DNA of 28,652 nt from Apopatocola sp963618015 (GCA_963618015.1 CAVEQS010000037.1:1-28652), one strand, 5' to 3'; shown: positions 1-6,401, counted from the stretch's first letter. Program-made: numbers and translations. Notes: a model not told the origin generated them from the sequence alone.

Positions 1-9
1 TTTGCCCAT
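1..9 (-). CDS. 5' end of a leftward gene (possible integrase), cut by the window edge
   Basis: Only the first three codons (M-G-K) are inside the window. The start is supported by a purine-rich ribosome binding site (GGAAAGGAAGTGAG) just upstream on the minus strand and by the terminator that separates it from the repressor gene. A leftward gene outside the immunity region is where temperate phages of Firmicutes usually carry the integrase, and M-G-K is a common integrase beginning in this group. The identity is position-based inference only. Confidence 0.35.
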
Positions 10-39
10 GTTCTCACTTCCTTTCCCTTATACTATACC

Positions 40-79
40 AAAAAAGTAGACACCCCACACTTTTGTGAGTGTCTACTTT
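40..79 (-). terminator. Rho-independent terminator after the first repressor gene
   Basis: An 11-bp perfect inverted repeat (43-53 with 69-79, AAAGTAGACAC / GTGTCTACTTT) is followed on the minus strand by six T residues. It lies 49 bp downstream of the repressor stop codon and ends repressor transcription before the gene that runs off the left edge. Confidence 0.8.
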
Positions 80-127
80 CATTTTACTGGTGCACGGGTG
101 GAAACCTGGCCGCAAAGTTTATGTATA

Positions 128-466
128 TTATCCTGCCGTGTTCTGCGCCCGGCGGTCTTCCCCCGACGCCATGAACGGCTCAAGGGCGAGATCGACCATA
201 TTGCGGGCGCGGTCGTCCGCCGCGCGGTAGGCGCGGATGAGCGCATACTCTCCCTCCGAAAGCTCGGCGGAGGGCATAGCGGTACGGCAAAGGAGATAAT
301 CGGCGGAGACATGGAAGATATCGCAGAGCTGGTGAATGAGCGCCGGATCGAGCGAGTTGACCTCAAGCTCATAGTTTGAGACCGCAGTTCGTCCTACATG
401 AAGAAGCTCCGCCAATTCGGACTGCTTCATGCCCTTTTCGGCTCGCAGCTCTTTGATGCGATTCAT
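128..466 (-). CDS. XRE-family repressor (copy 1)
   Basis: This 112-residue protein has an N-terminal XRE/Cro-CI helix-turn-helix (about residues 3-58; MKQSELAELL...TAVSNYELE) and a short C-terminal tail (ALIRAYRAADDRARNMV) of the kind found in small phage-type regulators. It has no peptidase S24 domain, so it would not be inactivated by RecA-stimulated self-cleavage. It is transcribed divergently from the gene at 637 and probably binds the intervening inverted repeats to control lysogeny or its own expression. It is a clear paralogue of the repressor at 1406-1711, with the same start (MNRIKELR) and the same tail (EEYALIR/GEYALIR, YRAAD, LEPF). The start is ATG at 466. Confidence 0.88.
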   Translation of the reverse strand: MNRIKELRAEKGMKQSELAELLHVGRTAVSNYELEVNSLDPALIHQLCDIFHVSADYLLCRTAMPSAELSEGEYALIRAYRAADDRARNMVDLALEPFMASGEDRRAQNTAG

Positions 467-489
467 CGTCTCATCTCCGTTCCATGCAG

Positions 490-518
490 ATTATACAAAA
501 CTTACGGAGGGTTTTGAA
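490..518 (-). promoter_or_regulatory. Promoter of repressor copy 1
   Basis: On the minus strand there is a perfect TATAAT at 490-495 and a weak -35 (TTCAAA, 513-518) with 17-bp spacing, 24 bp upstream of the repressor ATG. An imperfect inverted repeat CATAAAT/ATTTATG at 527-546 lies just upstream and may be an operator half. Confidence 0.6.
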
Positions 519-557
519 GCATATGTCATAAATTCAGACATTTATGTTAAATGACGC

Positions 558-586
558 TTGACATTCCTGGATTTCTGGCTTATTGT
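558..586 (+). promoter_or_regulatory. Rightward promoter of the gene at 637
   Basis: TTGACA at 558-563, a 17-bp spacer and TATTGT at 581-586 form a near-consensus sigma-A promoter facing right. It overlaps the inverted repeat at 570-604, so a bound repressor would block it. Confidence 0.75.
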
Positions 587-604
587 TTAATCGCGCCAGA
601 AATC
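570..604. promoter_or_regulatory. Candidate operator: 10-bp inverted repeat across the -10 box
   Basis: GATTTCTGGC (570-579) and GCCAGAAATC (595-604) are perfect complements separated by 15 bp that contain the -10 element. Position and symmetry fit a repressor site, most simply for the XRE protein at 128-466. Its sequence is unlike the operators of the second module. Confidence 0.6.
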
Positions 605-636
605 ATGGCGCGAAAAAAACAAGGAGGAGAAACGGT

Positions 637-1053
637 ATGGCCAGAGAGTACACGTTTACATTTCCACGAGAACTGAGCGAATTGGAAATTGAGGCACTCT
701 GCTCACGAGTCTTTAAACTCGCCGGTACGCAGGATGACGATGCCATTTTTAAGCTTGCATTAGAAACGGAAAAGTACCTTCATTCCGAGGAGCACCGGAA
801 GCAGATGCTGCTTGAGCGTATCGAGAAATTTGAAGCCAAACCAGAACCGGAGGAAGAAGAGCCGGAAACGATGCAGGAATGTGAGACAGAAGCCGCCAGA
901 GCTGCGCGAGAGTACCGCGAGCGGCAGGAGCGTATTGATCGGATGAGAGAGGAGACAAAGCGGCTGAACAGACAGACGGATATCAACTGCACCATTGCGA
1001 TTGTCCTTTCCATCATATCCGTCATTTTAACGTTTGTTTTACCCGCGAGATAG
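637..1053 (+). CDS. Small coiled-coil protein with a C-terminal membrane anchor
   Basis: This 138-residue protein matches no family I recognise. The middle is rich in Glu, Arg and Gln (about residues 60-110) and is probably coiled coil; the last 25 residues form a hydrophobic helix (TIAIVLSIISVILTFVLPAR) that predicts a tail-anchored membrane protein. The ATG at 637 is chosen because AAGGAGGAG lies 8 bp upstream; the longer reading frame from 583 has no ribosome binding site. It is the first rightward gene of the first divergent module, so it is expected to be repressed in the lysogen. Its last 15 bp overlap the convergent gene at 1039-1401. Confidence 0.7.
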   Translation: MAREYTFTFPRELSELEIEALCSRVFKLAGTQDDDAIFKLALETEKYLHSEEHRKQMLLERIEKFEAKPEPEEEEPETMQECETEAARAAREYRERQERIDRMREETKRLNRQTDINCTIAIVLSIISVILTFVLPAR

Positions 1054-1401
1054 CCGCTGCAATAATGCCAACAGCTCCGGGCGGAAGCCGGAAGCGATCT
1101 GTGCCAAGATCGCGATAATGGCAACAATGATCGCAGCCGTCGATTTGCGGTTTGCCTTGCGTGAAATGGCGTTTGCTTCCTCGCTGAGCTTTTCGGCGCG
1201 GAGCATGCGGTCGTATTCTTCCACGGCGGCGCGCCCGGCATCCGTGACGTAATAGCGATAGTTCTGTATATCTCCGCCGCCCGTAGGATCGACGGCGAGA
1301 TACCCCGCTTCTTTCAGTTCCTGGTGTATCGGCTGTTGGTCTTTAAGGCAGACCTTTTCCGGGAAATTCTTTAGAAGCTCATAGCTTTCTTTGCTCAGCA
1401 T
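1039..1401 (-). CDS. Winged-helix-like protein with a C-terminal membrane segment
   Basis: This 120-residue protein starts with a segment resembling a winged helix (LKDQQPIHQELKEAGYL, then NYRYYVTDAGRAAVEEY, about residues 15-65), where 'YVTDAG' looks like the wing found in many small phage proteins. A linker rich in Ala, Ser and Lys follows, then a hydrophobic helix (AAIIVAIIAILAQIASGF). The start is the ATG at 1401, preceded by GGGGGTGA. The gene begins 4 bp after the stop of the XRE repressor at 1406-1711, so the two form one leftward operon. Co-transcription suggests a role in lysogeny, for example in maintenance or superinfection exclusion, but nothing in the sequence shows this directly. 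Confidence 0.7.
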   Translation of the reverse strand: MLSKESYELLKNFPEKVCLKDQQPIHQELKEAGYLAVDPTGGGDIQNYRYYVTDAGRAAVEEYDRMLRAEKLSEEANAISRKANRKSTAAIIVAIIAILAQIASGFRPELLALLQRLSRG

Positions 1402-1405
1402 TTCG

Positions 1406-1711
1406 TCACCCCCGCGAGAAAGGCTCGAGGGTGAGCTGCACCATCTTTTTGGAGCGCTCATCGGCGGCCCGGTACTGGCGGATCAGAGCGTATTCCTCCT
1501 CCGTCAGCTTTGTGTTCGGCATGGCCGAACGTCCGAGAAGATAGTCCGACGTGCAGCCGAAAATGTCGCACATACGATTGATAAGGCGGCTGTCGATGCC
1601 GTTTTCTTCCAGCTCCCACTTTGATACCGCCGTGTTGGCGCAGTTCAGCAGAGCGGCAAGCTCTGACTGCTTCATATTCCGCTCCGTCCGCAGTTCTTTG
1701 ATCCGGTTCAT
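1406..1711 (-). CDS. XRE-family repressor (copy 2)
   Basis: This 101-residue paralogue of the repressor at 128-466 has an N-terminal XRE helix-turn-helix (MKQSELAALL...NTAVSKWELE) and the same short tail ending in LEPFSRG. The recognition helix differs from copy 1 (NCANTAVSKWE against HVGRTAVSNYE), so it probably reads a different operator. This matches the different inverted repeats in front of the two modules. The start is ATG at 1711. It is divergent from the gene at 1886 and co-transcribed with the membrane protein at 1039-1401. No S24 peptidase domain is present. Confidence 0.88.
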   Translation of the reverse strand: MNRIKELRTERNMKQSELAALLNCANTAVSKWELEENGIDSRLINRMCDIFGCTSDYLLGRSAMPNTKLTEEEYALIRQYRAADERSKKMVQLTLEPFSRG

Positions 1712-1741
1712 TTCATCAACTCCGATCCAAGGTTAAACGTA

Positions 1742-1770
1742 ATTATACAATGCGGACGGCCATTTTTTAG
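1742..1770 (-). promoter_or_regulatory. Probable promoter of repressor copy 2
   Basis: A perfect TATAAT lies at 1742-1747 on the minus strand, 30 bp upstream of the repressor start. The -35 region at 1765-1770 (CTAAAA) is weak, and the first operator-like repeat at 1774-1792 adjoins it. Confidence 0.5.
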
Positions 1771-1773
1771 GCA

Positions 1774-1862
1774 TATCCCCGAAACAGGGATAAAATGTTA
1801 AATCAAACTTGACAATTCCTTGTTTAGGGATTATCGTTTAGGCAATCCCTGAAACAGGGAAT
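1774..1862. promoter_or_regulatory. Operator region with three related palindromes
   Basis: Three sites share the pattern ATCCCTGAAACAGGGAT. TATCCCCGAAACAGGGATA is at 1774-1792. A weaker copy is inside the rightward promoter at 1815-1831. TCCCTG-AAA-CAGGGA at 1846-1860 lies just upstream of the ribosome binding site. AGGGATT (1826-1832) and AATCCCT (1844-1850) also form a repeat across the -10. Several related sites between divergent promoters are the classical arrangement of a lambda-type switch. The expected ligand is the XRE protein at 1406-1711. Confidence 0.7.
1809..1837 (+). promoter_or_regulatory. Rightward promoter of the gene at 1886
   Basis: TTGACA at 1809-1814, a 17-bp spacer and TATCGT at 1832-1837. 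The spacer and -10 overlap the palindromes, so repressor binding would shut it off. Confidence 0.7.
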
Positions 1863-1885
1863 GAAACAAACAAGGAGGAGAAACG

Positions 1886-2191
1886 ATGCAGATTCAAGAG
1901 GCATTATCTGCCGCGCTGGTGCATGGGCTTTGCATCCGGCGCGCCGCGCCGATCGGAAAGTACTATTGCATCAAGCCGACGAAGCCGGGCGAGCCGCTGC
2001 TCTTCCTGAAAACGGGGAAGTATGCAGACCAGAGGCCGCGTTTTTGGAATCCGGATCTTGAGGACATTCTCGCGTGCGACTGGATCTTAACCGCCAGTGA
2101 TCCAGCGGGAAGCCTCGGCGGTGAGAATATTGCCGGAGACGCTGCTCAGCAAGTCGAGGCTGAACGATCCCAGCTTTTGCAAGAGGGATAA
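1886..2191 (+). CDS. Tad2/DUF2829-like small protein with an extended tail
   Basis: Residues 1-68 (MQIQEALSAALVHG...CIRR... then RFWNPDLEDILACDWIL) resemble the DUF2829 fold. Members begin with an 'EAL..L..G..v.R..W' stretch and end in 'W.P...DllA.DW'. Some phage members (Tad2) bind the Thoeris signal molecule and block that defence. DUF2829 proteins normally end soon after 'DW'. Here about 33 more residues follow, low-complexity and encoded antisense to the end of the DUF2513 gene, so they may be a read-through extension. The start is ATG at 1886, with AAGGAGGAG 5 bp upstream in the same leader as the gene at 637. The anti-defence role is inference from a weak family match. Confidence 0.55.
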   Translation: MQIQEALSAALVHGLCIRRAAPIGKYYCIKPTKPGEPLLFLKTGKYADQRPRFWNPDLEDILACDWILTASDPAGSLGGENIAGDAAQQVEAERSQLLQEG

Positions 2192-2500
2192 CCCCTTTTC
2201 CCATGTTGTTGTCGGGCGGATGCGTTCAAGGAACTCATGCCCTTCATATGTCATGCCGGTCACGAAAAAGTATTGCAGAATATCGTTGGCGTATTTCTTT
2301 GAGGCTGTGATATACCCCCCTTCTTCAAGGCGGAGCAGCGTATACAGCAGCTCCGGCGCGGTGTACCGGGGCAGCGACTCACGAAGATCGTCTATCGACG
2401 CCATGTTCTGGTCAACGTCTCCGTATTCATTCTGAACGAAAAAGTCGAAGCCTTCCAGGCACAAAAGGATATCCCTTACACATTCGCAGTTTAATTTCAT
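2087..2500 (-). CDS. DUF2513 family protein
   Basis: This 137-residue protein carries features of DUF2513, a small prophage-associated family of unknown function. They are the start MKLNCECVRDILLCLE, the central LLYTLLRLEEGGYI, the 'MTYEGHEFLERIR' motif and the closing GSFSLDLLSS. The 'TYEGHEFL' stretch and the preceding helices look like a winged helix. The start is ATG at 2500 (GGGGGTA upstream); the frame extends to 2578 without another good start. The gene is leftward and its last 105 bp lie antisense to the gene at 1886. Confidence 0.85.
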   Translation of the reverse strand: MKLNCECVRDILLCLEGFDFFVQNEYGDVDQNMASIDDLRESLPRYTAPELLYTLLRLEEGGYITASKKYANDILQYFFVTGMTYEGHEFLERIRPTTTWEKGLSLLQKLGSFSLDLLSSVSGNILTAEASRWITGG

Positions 2501-2577
2501 ATAAATACCCCCTATCTTTTTAGCATATCGTACCGGCTGCTGAAAAGCAAGGGAGGGAATCAAGGAGGACATAAACA

Positions 2578-2805
2578 TTGCGAGGACTCAGACTTATGCG
2601 CCGCCGTGCGGGACTCACGGCGGTGCAGCTCGCGGAGCGGATGCACTGCACCAAAACCACGGTCTACTTTTGGGAGACCGGGCGCACGTGGCCGAACGCG
2701 GCGCTGCTGCCGGAGCTGGCCGAGGCGCTCGGCTGCTCCATCGACGATCTTTTCTTCGCCGGTCTCGACGAAGAGGATAATACAAAACGGGAGGAAACAC
2801 CATGA
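2578..2805 (+). CDS. Small XRE-family DNA-binding protein, TTG start
   Basis: This 75-residue protein is almost entirely one XRE helix-turn-helix (RLMRRRAGLTAVQLAERM...TTVYFWETG...LPELAEALGCSIDDLF). The TTG at 2578 is supported by AAGGAGG 9 bp upstream, with no in-frame ATG before the domain. It opens the long rightward early operon and overlaps the next gene by 4 bp (ATGA). A Cro-like or activator function is possible, but nothing in the sequence decides between them. Confidence 0.8.
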   Translation: MRGLRLMRRRAGLTAVQLAERMHCTKTTVYFWETGRTWPNAALLPELAEALGCSIDDLFFAGLDEEDNTKREETP

Positions 2806-3263
2806 AGAGCGACTACATGACGATCTACGGCCGGTACCGCAAGGCTGCCGGTCTGACGCAGGAGCGTGCAGCGGAGCTGCTGGGCGTTACGGTGCGGAGC
2901 GTCGCCGCGTGGGAGCGCGGCGAGAGCGTGCCGCCGGACATGCGCGTGCTGGCCATGGCGGACATCTACAACGCGCCGACGATCTGCATCGAGCATCTTC
3001 GCTTCAACGTGGCGATCGCGCGCGACGTGCTGCCGCCGGTGCCCTACGTCCATCTGCCGCAGGCGGTCTGCCAGCTCTGCGCGGCGCTGCGCAAGGTCGC
3101 CGACGACCACGCCGAGGATCAACTGCTCGCCATCGCCGCCGACGGGCGCGTTGACGAGATGGAGGAAAAGCAGTTCGTCGAGCTGACCGAGGAGCTGGAC
3201 GACGTGATCGCCGCGGCGCTGGCGCTGCGGTATGCGGAAGGAGGCGTCCGGGCATGGAACTGA
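2802..3263 (+). CDS. XRE helix-turn-helix protein with a helical C-terminal domain
   Basis: The first 60 residues of this 153-residue protein form an XRE domain (YGRYRKAAGLTQERAAELL...VAAWERGES). The rest is a helical region (LPQAVCQLCAALRKVADDHAED...VDEMEEKQFVELTEELDDVIAAAL) of a type seen after XRE domains in gut Clostridia phages. The start is ATG at 2802, overlapping the upstream stop codon. It is probably a regulator of early genes; the C-terminal part may be a dimerisation or partner-binding module. The protein ends in the next gene's ribosome binding region and overlaps that gene by 10 bp. Confidence 0.8.
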   Translation: MKSDYMTIYGRYRKAAGLTQERAAELLGVTVRSVAAWERGESVPPDMRVLAMADIYNAPTICIEHLRFNVAIARDVLPPVPYVHLPQAVCQLCAALRKVADDHAEDQLLAIAADGRVDEMEEKQFVELTEELDDVIAAALALRYAEGGVRAWN

Positions 3264-3532
3264 GCGTTGAGCTGATCACCCGCGCGCAGGCTGCCGAGCT
3301 GCTCACGGTGAGCGAAGACACAATTGACCGGCTCGTCAAGGCCGGGAAGCTGCCCGCTTACCGGATCACGCCGAAGTGCACCCGCTTCGACCGCGCCGAT
3401 GTGGAGGCGTATCTCCAGTCCCGCTACGTCCAGACGAAGGAATTGCAGCGCAAGACCCGCGTCCGCCGCCCGCAGGAATACCGCGGCGGGATCAATAACT
3501 CCGGATACTATCCGGGCATGAAGGTGGTATAA
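3254..3532 (+). CDS. Excisionase-type (MerR/HTH_17) DNA-binding protein
   Basis: Residues 8-55 (ITRAQAAELLTVSEDTIDRLVKAGKL..., then a beta wing and TRFDRADVEAYLQS) match the HTH_17/excisionase winged-helix family. These proteins bend DNA in phage excision or act as small regulators. The basic C-terminal tail (KTRVRRPQEY) suits DNA contact. The start is ATG at 3254, inside the end of the preceding gene. It could be the Xis partner of an integrase lying left of the window, though such proteins are also common in early replication operons. Confidence 0.78.
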   Translation: MELSVELITRAQAAELLTVSEDTIDRLVKAGKLPAYRITPKCTRFDRADVEAYLQSRYVQTKELQRKTRVRRPQEYRGGINNSGYYPGMKVV

Positions 3533-3534
3533 GC

Positions 3535-3813
3535 ATGAGCGAGAATTATATCCACATCAACGACATTCAAAGCCGCGACATGGGCGACCGCCGCGAAACG
3601 TGTGCGAATTACGAAATATGCATCACGGGCATGAAGCGGAAAACGGTTGTCGGTGTCCTCTCCAAGCTGCTTGACCACATGGAGATCCACCCGCTGGAGA
3701 TCTTTCTGTACCGCGCCTCGCACGACAGCAGCCGCGACAGCGACACGGGGTTTAAGATCTCACCAGAGGCCCTTCAATTTATGGCCGGGCTCGGCGCGGA
3801 GGACGAGGCATGA
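3535..3813 (+). CDS. Hypothetical early protein
   Basis: This 92-residue acidic protein matches no family I recognise. It has mixed helix and strand character with no membrane segment, signal peptide or metal motif. A ribosome binding site (AAGGTGG) lies 8 bp before the ATG at 3535, inside the end of the preceding gene, and the stop overlaps the next small gene (ATGA). Its place in a tightly coupled operon of DNA-binding and replication genes suggests a role in early gene control or replication. Confidence 0.65.
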   Translation: MSENYIHINDIQSRDMGDRRETCANYEICITGMKRKTVVGVLSKLLDHMEIHPLEIFLYRASHDSSRDSDTGFKISPEALQFMAGLGAEDEA

Positions 3814-3932
3814 AGGACATAAAAAAAGCCCGCCGGTGCGGGAACACCGACGAGCTGCGTGATGTAGAACATCACGAGGACATCTCCTATTATCCACAGG
3901 CGAACGCCTCTTGTCAAGGGGGTGGGCGATAA
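3810..3932 (+). CDS. Tiny coupled reading frame (40 residues)
   Basis: This frame starts at an ATG that overlaps the upstream stop (ATGA) and ends in TAATG, where the A of its stop is the first base of the initiator gene's ATG. Such double coupling is typical of translated genes. The peptide is charged (KDIKKARRCG, HHED) with two Cys residues, and no family is recognised. It may encode a small protein or act only to couple translation into the replication initiator. Confidence 0.5.
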   Translation: MKDIKKARRCGNTDELRDVEHHEDISYYPQANASCQGGGR

Positions 3933-4765
3933 TGGCGGTGTATCGCGTAGAAAAGACCCATGATTATACCGTCATGGCCAACCACCACCTCCGCGACGAG
4001 CGGTTGAGCCTTAAGGCAAAGGGGCTGCTCTCGCTGATCCTGTCGCTGCCAGACGATTGGGACATTTCCATCCAGGGCCTTGCAACGATCGTTTCGGACG
4101 GGATCGCGTCCGTCCGCTCCGGTATCGGCGAGCTGATGGAGGCGGGCTACATACAGCGCGAGCTGGGCCACGCCGAAGGCGGCACGTTCGCCGGTTACGT
4201 CTACACCATCCATGAGACGCCGACCGCCGCACCGTCATGCGAAAATCGCACGACGGCACCGTCGTGCAGTTTTCCGACGACGGAAAACCCGACGACGGGA
4301 AATCGCACGCAATCAAGTAAAGATAAACTAAGTACTATTCCCCCTATAGTCCCCCACGAGGGGGACGAAACCCCACCGTCAGCTGCGCTGACACCTCCCC
4401 TGTTAGGGGAGGCAAGAGAGTGTGGGGAGCCTCAGAGTGCGGAAACGCCAAAGCGGAAGCGCAGGACCACGAAGAGCGCGCCTGACTATAGACCGGACGT
4501 TTTCGCCCGGTTCTGGGCGGCTTATCCCCGAGGCGAGGATAAGCAAGGCGCGATCGCCGCGTGGGACGAGCTCAAGCCCGACGACGAGATGATGCTCGCC
4601 ATGAGCCGCGCCCTTGTCCGCCAGAAGGCAAGCGAGGAATGGCAGCGCGGCATCGGCATTCCCTACGCCGTGCGGTGGCTGCGCCGCCGCCGGTGGGAGG
4701 ATGAGATCAAGACGGCGGCGCCGCCGTCGGAAGAGCGCAGAGGAGATCTTCCGGTATGGACATGA
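3932..4765 (+). CDS. Phage replication initiator (helix-turn-helix)
   Basis: This 277-residue protein has an N-terminal winged helix (MAVYRVEKTHDYTVMANHHL... LSLKAKGLLSLILSLP, about residues 1-95) common to replication proteins of Firmicutes phages. A variable linker (about 96-185) follows, then a C-terminal DnaD/initiator-like region (FWAAYPRGEDKQGAIAAW...RWEDEI). Such proteins bind the origin and recruit the helicase, here DnaB encoded immediately downstream. The start is ATG at 3932, with AAGGGGG about 9 bp upstream; the TTG at 3911 has no binding site. The linker DNA carries origin-like repeats, an AT-rich stretch and a REP-like repeat that adds 'TPPLLGEARE' to the protein. It overlaps the helicase gene by 10 bp. 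Confidence 0.82.
   Translation: MAVYRVEKTHDYTVMANHHLRDERLSLKAKGLLSLILSLPDDWDISIQGLATIVSDGIASVRSGIGELMEAGYIQRELGHAEGGTFAGYVYTIHETPTAAPSCENRTTAPSCSFPTTENPTTGNRTQSSKDKLSTIPPIVPHEGDETPPSAALTPPLLGEARECGEPQSAETPKRKRRTTKSAPDYRPDVFARFWAAYPRGEDKQGAIAAWDELKPDDEMMLAMSRALVRQKASEEWQRGIGIPYAVRWLRRRRWEDEIKTAAPPSEERRGDLPVWT
4228..4350. other. Candidate phage replication origin inside the initiator gene
   Basis: A cluster of repeats lies in the initiator linker. GCACGACGG-CA-CCGTCGTGC (4248-4267) is a 9-bp-arm palindrome. TTTTCCG/CGGAAAA is at 4270-4287. The block CCGACGACGG(G)AAA occurs twice in tandem (4274-4287 and 4289-4302). A stretch from 4311 to 4350 is clearly AT-rich against a GC-rich background and could be the unwinding element. 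Lambda and several Firmicutes phages keep their origin in the same place, inside the initiator gene. Confidence 0.6.
4371..4416. repeat. REP-like double-hairpin repeat, copy A (inside the initiator gene)
   Basis: Two adjacent hairpins, GTCAGC-tgc-GCTGAC (4378-4392) and CCTCCCC-tgtta-GGGGAGG (4394-4412). A 29-bp stretch is identical to copy B at 6406. The copy sits in frame in the initiator linker and adds residues TPPLLGEAR. Confidence 0.8.
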
Positions 4766-6066
4766 TCGCCTACTACAACGCGCAGACGGCGCTCATCGGC
4801 TCGGCGCTGATCTCGCCGCAGATCGTCGGCGAGATGGTGCAGGAGGTCCGCGAAGAGGACTTCAACGTGCCGGAACTGCGGACGCTGTATTCGGCTCTGC
4901 GAACGCTGTTCCTCTCCGGCCGGCCGGTGGATCCGGTCGTTCTGCTCGCCGAGACGGGCGACGCCTACAAGGACACCGTCCGCAGCGCAATGGATCTCAC
5001 GCCGACCGCCGCCAACTGGCGGGCGTATGCGAAGGTGCTGCGCGAGAGCGCGGCGCTGCGAGCGATGCAGGACATCGGCGCAAAGCTCACAGAGGCCGTG
5101 GACGCCGCCGACGCGCGGCGGATCCTCGCTTCGGCGGAGCCGCTGATGCTCGACCGGCCGGGCGTGAAAACGCAGCAGATCGGCGAGCTGCTCGCCGACT
5201 TCCTCCGCCGCATGGAGGACAAGACGCCGCCGAACTATCTCAAGTGGGGCATTCGCCAGCTGGACGAGGTACTGACCGCCGAGCCGGGTGACTTCATCGT
5301 CCTCGGCGCGGACAGCTCCGTTGGCAAGACGGCGCTTGCGGTGCAGCTTGCCTGGAACATGGCAGCGCGCGGGCGGCGTGTCGGGTTCTTTTCGCTGGAG
5401 ACCAGCGCCCGGAAGCTCGCCGACCGCGTCGTCGCCCAGAGGGCGCGCGTCGAGCTTTCGAAGATCAAGCACAAGGAGCTGACCGAGCACGATGTTGGCG
5501 ACGTTGCCGCCATTGGCGGCGCGACGAGCCGGATGTGCTTCGGCATCACCGAGGCCGCCGGGTTCGGCGTGGCGGATCTTCGTGCTGTGACGCTTGCCAA
5601 CCGGTACGATGTGATTTTTATCGATTACGTCCAGCTTCTCAAGGCAGACGGCCGGGAGCGCTGGGAGATCGTCACGAAGATCTCCATGGAGCTGCACACG
5701 CTTGCGCAGCAGCTCGGCGTGGCCGTGATCGCGCTATCCCAGCTCACGCCGCCGGACAAGACCAAGGGCGCGCGCCGCGCCCCCAGCCGGGACGATCTCC
5801 GCGAGAGCCGCCAGCTCAAGCAGGACGCGGACGTCATTTTGCTCATGTCGCTCGACGATCCCGAAGAGAACGACGGCCTCCGGTGGCTTGCCGTGGCAAA
5901 GAACAAGGATGGCCCTCTCGGGCGGATCTGTCTCAAATTTGACGCCGCGCACATGGAGTTCACGGCGACCGACTCCCGCGCCTGGCACCGGCGGGCGGAG
6001 CCGAAGCCCTACGAGCCAAAGCTCACGCCGGTGGACGACAACATGCAGGAGGTGTTCCCGCTTTGA
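4756..6066 (+). CDS. dnaB: Replicative DNA helicase, DnaB family
   Basis: This 436-residue hexameric-type helicase is expected to unwind the phage replication fork. Residues 1-100 form the DnaB N-terminal domain. The RecA-like core follows, with Walker A GADSSVGKT (184-192), Walker B VIFIDYVQLL (286-295), the IALSQL strand (325-330) and the conserved LRESRQLKQDAD (348-359) that matches the DnaB 'LRESG.IEQDAD' motif. It is slightly shorter than cellular DnaB. The ATG at 4756 lies inside the end of the initiator gene, and the stop overlaps the next gene's TTG. Encoding its own helicase makes the phage less dependent on host replication loading. Confidence 0.95.
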   Translation: MDMIAYYNAQTALIGSALISPQIVGEMVQEVREEDFNVPELRTLYSALRTLFLSGRPVDPVVLLAETGDAYKDTVRSAMDLTPTAANWRAYAKVLRESAALRAMQDIGAKLTEAVDAADARRILASAEPLMLDRPGVKTQQIGELLADFLRRMEDKTPPNYLKWGIRQLDEVLTAEPGDFIVLGADSSVGKTALAVQLAWNMAARGRRVGFFSLETSARKLADRVVAQRARVELSKIKHKELTEHDVGDVAAIGGATSRMCFGITEAAGFGVADLRAVTLANRYDVIFIDYVQLLKADGRERWEIVTKISMELHTLAQQLGVAVIALSQLTPPDKTKGARRAPSRDDLRESRQLKQDADVILLMSLDDPEENDGLRWLAVAKNKDGPLGRICLKFDAAHMEFTATDSRAWHRRAEPKPYEPKLTPVDDNMQEVFPL

Positions 6067-6401
6067 AGGTGGGCGATATCGTGTGGAAAAAGCCGGAGTT
6101 TGGTGCTTCCGGAGGGCAGCAGAGCGTGCCGCCGCAGGAGGCGCGCGTTGTGTACATCCATCCGCAGCGGCGCTTTTATTCCGTGGAATTTTCCTTTACC
6201 CGCGGCGGCGTGACGCGCACCTTCCGGCAGGCTTACCCGCTGCGGAACCGCATCACCGCCGCGGCCGCCGACGTAAAGCCCGAGCCGCTGAGCGAGCGGC
6301 CGAAGCATCCCCGCGGCGCGGTGGATCAGACGGCGAGGCCGGAGGCGCAGGGCGCGCATTTCCCCGTTAAGAAGCAGAAGCGCAAGAAGCGCAAGAAATA
6401 A
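6063..6401 (+). CDS. Hypothetical basic protein, TTG start
   Basis: This 112-residue protein has an N-terminal beta-rich part (VGDIVWKKPEF... ARVVYIHPQRRFYSVEFSF) that looks like a small SH3-like barrel. A long unstructured tail ends in KKQKRKKRKK, suggesting nucleic-acid binding. The TTG at 6063 overlaps the helicase stop (TTGA) and has a perfect AGGAGGT 9 bp upstream. No family is recognised. It is co-transcribed with the helicase and followed by the REP-like repeat in front of parA. Confidence 0.75.
   Translation: MKVGDIVWKKPEFGASGGQQSVPPQEARVVYIHPQRRFYSVEFSFTRGGVTRTFRQAYPLRNRITAAAADVKPEPLSERPKHPRGAVDQTARPEAQGAHFPVKKQKRKKRKK

Noticed and set aside
4663..5697. Long leftward reading frame (344 residues) opposite dnaB
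   Set aside because: It is antisense to the well-supported helicase gene, has no ribosome binding site or recognisable motifs, and is expected in GC-rich DNA.
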